Assembly: GCA_003049485.1 (NCBI GenBank)
Contig: PYST01000150.1
Span: forward strand, 1-64,000
Length of the DNA stretch: 64,000 bases
Origin: Ophioceras dolichostomum
Lineage: Eukaryota; Ascomycota; Sordariomycetes; Magnaporthales; Ophioceraceae
Direction of reading: 5' to 3'
Shown: in pieces, positions 57,072 to 64,000 of the stretch
Layout of the letters: the number at the start of each line of letters is the position of its first letter
Numbering within the stretch: the stretch's first letter is position 1
Translations under genes and position numbers: made by a program
Notes under the pieces: generated by a model
Told to the model about the DNA's origin: nothing
The model's database searches: none
Seen by the model: only the letters and a program-made list of their open reading frames with translations

Positions 57072-60000
57072 ATTTGGCTACCTGCAGCGGGAGCGGGCTT
57101 CTTGTAAATTCCTTGGACTGCCAACTCGCACAGGAAGATGGGGATGAGGTGTCTCTGACACGTTGCAAGGGTTGTAAGCCTTGCCGGACGATTTTTGGAT
57201 TTTGCGGGGAGGGGGGGAGGCAACCCTGTCCTGGCCTGCCTGGCCTGCAGCTTGCTCTGCGTCAATCGTGCGTTGCGTGCCTTTCTCTCGCGTCGTTGTC
57301 TGCCAGGGGGGTTATTTTTACGGAATACCGCCTCACTGCCCGACGATGCGACTGCCTGCTGCCAGGTGCCAGCAAGACGCAGAGTCGCAAAGACGCAAAG
57401 ATGCAGGATACAGGACGCAGGACGCAAAGACGGACTAGGCAGGCCCTATTTTGCCTTGACGCTTGCTTGATACTTGATGCGGGCAAGGCGTATGCGGGAA
57501 TGTGGGAAGGCTCCAAGGAGAAGGGGGCGTGTGTGGTGTGTACTTGTGGATGTGTATATATGTGTGTGTATGTGTATATGTACGTGCGTGTGCGTGTGCG
57601 TGTGCGTGTGGGCGGGCGTGCTGTGGCTCGAGTGATGCTGGCTTGCCGCCTGCGCTGGTTGCTTCCACTTACTTGTTTGCTTGCTGGACTGGCTGCTCTG
57701 GCTGGCTGTGAGCGGGTTCCACACTGCGGAGAAGAGTGGGATGGCTAGCTTGGTTTGGGGCGCTCCTGGTCGGCAGCTGCCACTTGAATGTGGGAAAGCG
57801 TCGAGTACGTCTCTCTCAAGCTACCGCCTTGAGATACCTCTAGACAGGTACCTGGGTTGGGAGGTAGGTGGGCAGGTAAGGTCGATAGTACTCTCTTGCT
57901 CAAAGAAAGGATCTCGATGCCCGATCGCCTCGCTGCAGGGTTGGCCTGTCTCCCCTGCCGTCTGTCTCGTCTTGTCTCGTCCTGCCAACACGCTGGCTGG
58001 TCAGCCGCTGCCGCCTGGAATCGATGCTATGGCCCAGGGCGTCCGCCCCGGCGAGCGAGCGCGGGGGTAGAAGAGGGGACCACAGGCTTGCCGTTCCCGT
58101 CGCCGTCTGCTGTGTGCTGCCAGCAGCTCGGGGGCACGCAGGTTACACCAGAGGAGAACTGTAACTCGGGCTGGTTGGCTACCTACAGGTGGGCAGTGGG
58201 CAGTGTGCGGTGGGCAGTGGGAAGGCAGGGTAAGGTAGCAGAGCACGTCTTGTCTTGCTTCCCAATCGCGGATGGGCCGGTTGCGGAGGATTGGCTGTGA
58301 TTCCACCGACACTATCCTGTGTGGCCTGCCTCGTGGAGAATCTGCAAAGTCGCGTCAGAAAAGGGAAAAAGAGAAAGGTAAAAAGCTAAAGAGAAAATGG
58401 TCCTTTTTTGCCCAACTATGCAGCCCAGCAGCACCATGAATGAAGCCGAGCCGCGGTGCCCAAAATCAGCGTGCATTGCTGGCTGTTTGCTGTTTGCTGC
58501 GGCGCAAACCAGAGCGGGACAACGAGGGAACAACAACAAAGCCACCACACACACCACACACACCACACAGGGCGGGCCACCACAGCTCCTAATGCTCGTC
58601 TTCCTCCTCCTTCTCCTCTCCTCCTCTCATCTTCCAGCTGCTCCACCCCGGGCGCGTCTGGGTGCGCATGCGCAAAAAAAGCTTTGAGCTGGTCGCTCAC
58701 GTTCCCTCTACTCACCTGTTCCGTCTTTTGCTTAGATTTGCCGATTTTTCGCCTTGGACTTGAGCTGCAAGGACATTCGTAGGTGCATGGAGGCTGCAAG
58801 AACGTGGGGTTTTGCGCGCAAGGTTGGGAGAAGGAAAATGGGACGAGAACAGAAAGGTGCGGGAAGAAGCGGGTCAGGTTTTGCGGTCAACAGCCAAATT
58901 GAACTAGAAACCCCCCAGACCGCCGCACATTTCAATCTCACATCCAAAGCAACAGCACTTGTGGTGGACCTTGGCTGCTAGGGAACAGGCTTGGGATTGA
59001 ACCTGGACCTGGACGGGCGCCGCTCACAACCTCGTCGATGTGAAGAGGTGCATACGAGCGGTTGGGTGTCCGTTTAGAAAAGTGACCTCGTAAAGCTCCG
59101 GATGTCAATGTGCCGATACTTTTCGGTCCCGCCATTCAGCGTGTGAGAGAGCCATATTTCGAAGTAGCGGTGCGATCTCGGCTCAAGAGCTCGAAGTACC
59201 ACATCTTCCAACCTTGATGGCTCCACACCCCCCACCTCCTGCCATTCGTGAGCTTCAGTTCTCATCATCACTCATTGATGCTGCTCCTCTCACACCCTCC
59301 TCAATATTCGACCTCATATGATGAGTCTCGGGAAGGGGACAAGTGAAAGTACCGGACAGCATAGTCATTACCTTACTTGTGCTAGACTGTCCGGCATCTC
59401 GCATCCTTTTCCAGGTCCGTCTTTCACACAGGCACAGGTTGTCGTCATGCGAGCATCACCGGGCGGTCAAGCAGCCAAGGGTCACATACGCCAAAGGTCC
59501 GCCGTGACGCAAGAGTTCGCAAAACCTCCGATGAGGCGGTCAAGGAAAATAGCAGCAGCAGAAGCATTAGCATCCAACAAGGGAACAGATCCATGGCATT
59601 GAGAAGCTTGGAAATCAGTTCGTCCTGGGCCACATCGCCGCAGAAGCCAAAAAAACGAACGCCATGTTAGGTGTCGATTTTGTTGTCACTCCAGCTGGTC
59701 AGGCCGGCATATGGGACATCGTCCATCAAAGAGGGTTTGTCCCAAGAACAAGGGGAACCCGTCGCTTGTTGGAGGGTCAGGACGAGGAGTGATTTGACAA
59801 TTGCTGTTCTCGCAGTCCCGAAAGCTGACAGGCACGGTGGGACACACACACACACAGACACACATACACGCCCTCCTCATGCTCGCGCCGCACGGGATGA
59901 AGAAAGCGAGCAATAGAAAAGAAAAAAAAAGGGCTGATGGGAGCAGAGGAGCCTAACAGCTCATGAGACATTACGGGATGAGATGACTGGTCGACGATTG

Positions 60001-62109
60001 ATGCCCAGCCAGTAGGGCTAGCTTTCCCCTCAATTGCCGCCTTGGGAACCAATGGAAAAATTACTGAGGCTTCGCTGACTTTGATTGGCAGATTTTCGAT
60101 CGAATTATGTTGCCAGCAATCAAATGCTACCTGGTGTTTTTCAGCCTATGCCTGCAAAGAATAGAGAACACGCCAGTCAGTCGCAGGAAGATGGATCGGG
60201 CATCACCAATGAACTGCTGCAGACTGCGGACGAAGCGGCCCTTCAGCAGAGCAGCGGGCCACCCGCAGCTTGTCCTGGTCATAACACGCAGCAACACCCT
60301 GCACGAGCGATGTCCCAATATCAACATGTTCATAGAGACGGCTCAGAGTTATGGCATGTAGCCAAGTTCGGTCATGATCAGCCGGAAGAGGTCTTCCCTC
60401 GACGAACAGGCGATGAGGCATTTCCTCTACCAACGCGGGACGAGACGGGAGGGGAGTGTCGAGAGGGGGGCGGGGGAAGGGGAGGGGAGAAGCAACCATA
60501 CCCACCAGCTGTGATACCACCACTCCATTCCAGTTCCGAAAGCATGCAGCTCCTGCTGTGTTGTGATTTTCGAGCGATAGTCGACCCCATAACCCTGCAA
60601 AGACAGACAGCCTCTTGCGATTGCCATTTCAGGGTTGGCTCCCACGACAGCTTACACCCCATCGGCCACGCCGCTGCCTGCAGTCAGTCTTGAAAGATCT
60701 CTCCAGTTAAGGCCTATACTGCTCTCTCCTACCTTATCCTATCCTGCCCCCCTCCCCCCTTTGCCCACTCCGCCGCCTCATCTTCGTTACGCCAAAAGCG
60801 GCAGTTGTGCCCCCCAGATGGAATCTAGTACGTCTGCCACGTCCGGTGCATCTGAACACAGAGACACCATCCGCGACACGACACGAGGGTAAGTCTGATA
60901 CCGGCGTGGCAGCGAAGTGATGTAGCCATTGATGCGACGAATAAGAGAAGAGATTGGGGACGCAGACACAAGAAACAGAAAAAAAGCAAGAAGACCACGA
61001 CAGTTTCTGGGTGACACAAAAGAGCACAGCCATACTGGCAACCAGTCATCAACTTCGCTACCACCTACCTCTCAGTTTGCTGAATACCCACTCACCCTTC
61101 AGCCAACGCATCACGACTAGACCGGGAACCCGGGTACAAGGCCTCCGGTATCCTATCTGGTATCAAGGCCGGGCAAGGAAAGGATGAGGGGCCCCTTCAT
61201 TAGCAACTTGTGCGTCTCTAACACGTCTCGACGAGCACAGCTTGATCATTGCTCCGCCCGTCCAAATTCCCCTTTGATATCAGGATAGGCAAACTGGATT
61301 CCATCAATTTCGCAGCTGAGGTTGCACAACCACTTGAAATCTTTCCCATTTCCGCCCGCTAGCTAGAGAACGCCTAATCCAGTTGAGGCGGGATCCTTCA
61401 GCCTATAGGACGGGGTAGTCCGTGCTGGGAGTTCTCATGGCTGGAAACCTCCGTCCGTTCTTCGGAGCCACTCAGAATATTCCAGAGCCCAACAGCCTCA
61501 CTGAAGCGGGAAGGTGACTGAAGCGTCCTGAGGCGGACATGACAGGTAGGTCTGCAGCCGGTTGGGCAGCGAGGCGCTCTTACCGCCAGGCTGCCATCCT
61601 CCCTCCTTCCTCCTTCCACCCACACCAAAGCATGGGGCTAAGGGTTGAAAAGATTAAAGAGTTGTACAACGCATCAAACACCACCAATACCCCCGATGCC
61701 ATCACTACGGCGGATGCTTCGGCCAAAGAGATGCAACATTTTCAACAAGTCTAGGCAGCCCTGTCGATGATGACCAGCTGCCCAGCCACGTCCACCCACT
61801 ATTGTCGAGCAGAAAATGGCTGTGCGGTGCAGAGGTGGCGCATCATCATTCTAGACTTGAGAGAGGCCGATGCGATACCGATGTCCGCCTTAGTCCGTGG
61901 GTTGTCTCGGCGTACATTCGCCGGAGGGTGCACAAATTCCCGAAAGATGTGATGAAGTGTCTTTTCCAAGGCTGCTGATGCGTTGGCCCTCCCCTCCATC
62001 CTTCCCACGCATCCTCTCCGTGGCCCGGAAGCGACTGGCAAAGCCGTCCTTCGGGCTGCCAAAAGATTGCCTCGGGTATGGGATAGCAATGCGTCCCGTC
62101 CCGATATTT
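57072..62109. other. Gene-poor region, 5 kb, upstream of HapC
   Basis: Holds a GT-rich microsatellite (57528-57610), CAGTGGGCAGTG units near 58190-58222 and an ACACAC run at 59844-59865. Minus-strand open frames at 60296-60523, 59445-59660 and 59074-59271 look protein-like in parts but are not joined by a clear gene model. The start side should hold the HapC promoter. Confidence 0.4.
57528..57612. repeat. GT/TA-rich microsatellite
   Basis: Alternating GTGTGT, TATATG and GTGCGTGTGC units, an imperfect purine-pyrimidine repeat about 450 bp upstream of the HapC start. Confidence 0.75.
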
Positions 62110-62933
62110 TTAAGACTGGACTATCTGAATATTATTCTTCTTCTGTTGAAAGCGATGATGCCCGAGCGTGAAAATTCCACGCGCAGCCAGTCAGTAAGTC
62201 AGTGAGCCATTGTGGCGGAAGCGCTCGTCGAGGCTGAGTGAGAGGGAGAGGGAGAAGCTAGGAGGGTAGAGTAGAGTGGTGACGTCGCCTTACCTTCCAT
62301 TTCTCGAACTCATCCTCCTTACTCTTGTACTGCTTGACCAAGTCCTCGAGGACCTTCTTCAGCCCTTCCGCGTTGGTCTTGAGGGCCGGAACGACATCCT
62401 TGACAGTCCTCTCGACAAGCACGCCGTTGATCAAGCGGAAGCACTTGCGCTCCCCTGGGAGAGGCTCCAGCGTCTCCAGCACAAGCCTAAGTCCGAAGCG
62501 TGAGGGATCAGTCGGGGGAGCGGTGAGGGAATTTCTATTCTTTGCACTTCTCTTTTTCTCGCTCTCTCGGCAGGGCGGTGAGGCCGCCAATGTGCCAGCA
62601 CCCAGCAGACAGCGATCCATATCGGGAGAACCCCCCGCGTTCATGAGTTCGATATCACATCTTCAGGAGGGGCCAAGGGGGTTAGGGAATGGGGGCTGAG
62701 ATAAAAAAAATACGGTAACCAACTTGTGTTCTTCTGCCTCCTGCTCGACATCGCCAATTTTTCGCGCGACTGTTTGTAGGGTTTCTTTATATGTTGTATA
62801 CTGAGATTGGAGATCTTGAGGGGCAAAGCTGGTCTGTTAGAACACGTGGGGCAACACGATGGATAAGTAAGAACGATCTTGCTTCTGGCTCACCTTGCTG
62901 CCTCTTCGTGGAGCTCTGTTGTGTGGAAGCCAT
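62110..62933 (-). CDS. GIM4: Prefoldin subunit 2
   Basis: Model: exons 62933-62894, 62814-62724, 62486-62294 and 62142-62110, 118 aa, phases 1, 2 and 0. Prefoldin is the hexameric cytosolic chaperone that passes nascent actin and tubulin to CCT; subunit 2 is a beta-type coiled-coil subunit. The N-terminal helix reads SSTKRQQDLQSQYTTYKETLQTVARKI, then EQEAEEHKLVLETLEPLPG, the hairpin RKCFRLINGVLVERTVKDV and the second helix ALKTNAEGLKKVLEDLVKQYKSKEDEFEKWK. The last exon is a 33-bp microexon-like piece coding KKNNIQIVQS, required because the frame after EKWK otherwise runs into VRRRHHS and stops. It matches the usual KKNN end of the family. Head-to-head with CMC2. Confidence 0.95.
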
Positions 62934-63264
62934 GGTAACGATGAAAACCGCAGAACTCGCGCCGAAAAGTTCATCTAAGAAGAGATGATGTGAAGTGCTG
63001 TGAACACCAAAAAGACTGATTCTCGAAGCACCGTTTGAGATGCCTAGAAGCCTGGAAATGGGCTACGGAGGGGCTGGCCCAAGCTCCTAGATTTTCGTGG
63101 TGGAGCTATCTCGGCTAGGGCCGAGGTCTGAAATTGTCGGACCACGCGAAGGTCGATTTGACTAGATCGCGACATCTTCCTGTCCGTCTCTCCGCGATTT
63201 GTCTAATGTTTCTACGACAGGCCACATTACAAATCCCCTGGAAACGTTTGCGCCTGGCCTCAAA
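62934..63264. promoter_or_regulatory. 331-bp shared promoter region of prefoldin 2 and CMC2
   Basis: The only sequence between the two divergent start codons, so it must hold both 5' UTRs and promoters. No TATA box is obvious. A bidirectional promoter is inferred from spacing only. Confidence 0.55.
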
Positions 63265-63586
63265 ATGCATCCACATCTTCACACAAAAGACAGCGTCGGT
63301 ATGTGGGCCGTCCTCACCCGTCAATTCCCCCCATCACACGCCTTCTCATTGAGCTAACCAAGTCGCGACACGAGCAGGCTGCGAGGAAGTAATGGCCGCG
63401 TTTGAAGAATGCCACGCTCGTGGGTTCCTCTGGAAGTCCATGGGCATGTGCAACAGTACAAAAGAGGCCCTCAGCGCCTGCCTCCGAGAAGCCCGGACGA
63501 AGCGACAATCCGCCAACCGAAATGCCACAGACGACACCAAGGCGCGAATAAGGGCGGCATGGAAGGACATCGATGAGAATTCCTGA
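63265..63586 (+). CDS. CMC2: COX assembly mitochondrial protein 2 (twin CX9C)
   Basis: Model: exons 63265-63298 and 63378-63586, 80 aa; intron GTATGT..GCAG joins KDSVG to CEEVMAAFEE. The protein starts MHPHLHTKDSV and has the twin CX9C signature: CEEVMAAFEEC and CNSTKEALSAC, each with nine residues between cysteines, followed by a basic helix (REARTKRQSANRN) and AWKDIDENS. Known: Cmc2 is imported into the intermembrane space by the Mia40 relay and supports cytochrome c oxidase assembly, with Cmc1. The HPHLH start is typical of the family. No presequence, as expected. Confidence 0.94.
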
Positions 63587-63891
63587 CGGCCGCAATGGAG
63601 ACATACATACGTACACCGAGAGGCGGAGAGAAGCGACAAGAGGAAGAAGTCACATGTTGGAAGGTCCAGCAGTCCTTGTTCCACCATGCTCACACACAAG
63701 TCCATCACCACGCCGCGCCGCGCCTCGTTTCGTCTTTTCGAAACGGTGCTCTTCGCCTCAATCCCAACGCTAGCACATCGAGGCGCAAAAAAGGAAGGAT
63801 ACTATGGGGCGGCATTGAGAGAACCCCGTGTATTATTCGATGTACACTAAACGGAAGCACACAAAGACGAAGAAATGACGAATTTCACGCG
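63587..63891. other. Convergent 3' region
   Basis: About 0.3 kb between the CMC2 stop and the stop of the gene entering from the right edge. Contains presumed 3' UTRs only. Confidence 0.4.
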
Positions 63892-63999
63892 TTAACACAA
63901 GAACCCCCCCTTTCTGCGCCTCCCCATGAAGGGGAGATATCCCGGCAATGCGTCCACAAGTTGGCGGCGGGTGGCTGCCTCTGTCGACGTCGCTTTCGC
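63892..63999 (-). CDS. 3' end of an unrecognised gene (cut by window edge)
   Basis: On the minus strand a frame open from the right edge codes 35 residues ending TRRQLVDALPGYLPFMGRR and RKGGFLC before TAA. The mix of residues and GC-ending codons looks like a genuine C-terminus, convergent with CMC2. I do not recognise the family, and the other two minus frames are also open for part of the stretch, so this is tentative. Confidence 0.35.
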   Translation of the reverse strand, partial: AKATSTEAATRRQLVDALPGYLPFMGRRRKGGFLC

Positions 64000-64000
64000 T

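Noticed and set aside
60085..60693. 202-codon plus-strand frame
   Set aside because: Biased composition over a GGGGA-rich stretch, no ATG-context support and no domain; the opposite strand looks more protein-like.
62258..62293. Read-through end of prefoldin 2 (VRRRHHSTLPS)
   Set aside because: Begins with a good donor (AAG|GTAAGG) and is replaced by the conserved KKNN end in the downstream exon.
1..64000. tRNA, 5S rRNA, CRISPR arrays and intact transposons
   Set aside because: Scanned by eye for B-box (GGTTCGA) signals, fungal 5S motifs, regular spaced repeats, transposase or reverse-transcriptase motifs and terminal inverted repeats; none found. A covariance-model and repeat search would settle it.

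Overview
The window is nuclear DNA from a filamentous ascomycete (Pezizomycotina), most likely a Sordariomycete. The evidence is the mix of short GT..AG introns with CTRAC-like branch points, GC-rich third codon positions, single-gene transcription units on both strands, and orthologues of fungal genes (HapC with the EQDRWLPIAN motif, BEM46, KRE2/KTR mannosyltransferase, PEX10, fungal NF-X1, WSC-glyoxal oxidase). The species cannot be fixed from the sequence alone. One assembly gap (55 N inside a poly-C run) sits at 40669-40723.

Layout. 1-5.3 kb: the 5' end of a CTR-type copper transporter (minus, cut by the left edge), 3-hydroxyanthranilate 3,4-dioxygenase (plus) converging on an FAHD1-like fumarylacetoacetase-family gene (minus), then a conserved-looking protein of unknown function (plus). 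6-12 kb: an SRm160-like PWI/SR splicing protein and a GT15 mannosyltransferase (both plus). 13.4-19 kb: an ERD1-like EXS membrane protein (minus), a broken protein-kinase gene (minus), PEX10 (plus). 20.6-28.4 kb: a LYAR-type zinc-finger protein (minus) diverging from BEM46 (plus). 30.8-34.6 kb: the large NF-X1/FAP1 zinc-finger protein (minus). 34.6-41.4 kb: gene-poor, with the gap. 41.4-45.7 kb: a secreted five-WSC-domain glyoxal-oxidase-like copper radical oxidase (plus). 46.6-57.1 kb, all minus: a doubtful small ORF, a bZIP factor with an unclear 5' end, another doubtful small ORF, RRN3, and the CCAAT-binding subunit HapC/Hap3. 57-62 kb: gene-poor. 62.1-64 kb: prefoldin subunit 2 (minus) and CMC2 (plus) head to head over 331 bp, and the 3' end of an unknown gene at the right edge.

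The genes are mostly unrelated housekeeping functions. There is no secondary-metabolite cluster, no intact transposon and no obvious new multi-gene system. Themes that recur by chance or loosely are secretory glycosylation (GT15, ERD1), ribosome/rRNA production (LYAR-like, RRN3) and mitochondrial/copper biology (CTR, CMC2, copper radical oxidase). All exon models below were built by hand from splice signals, reading-frame phase and family knowledge.

The points most worth a second look are: an intron of HapC that contains an ATG-initiated frame running straight into the histone fold (a possible alternative N-terminus), the bZIP gene whose frame has no ATG and overlaps the stop of an upstream ORF, a kinase gene disrupted by a 14-bp tandem duplication, the WSC5-oxidase architecture with a long Ser/Thr linker, and tandem NAGNAG acceptors in two genes.
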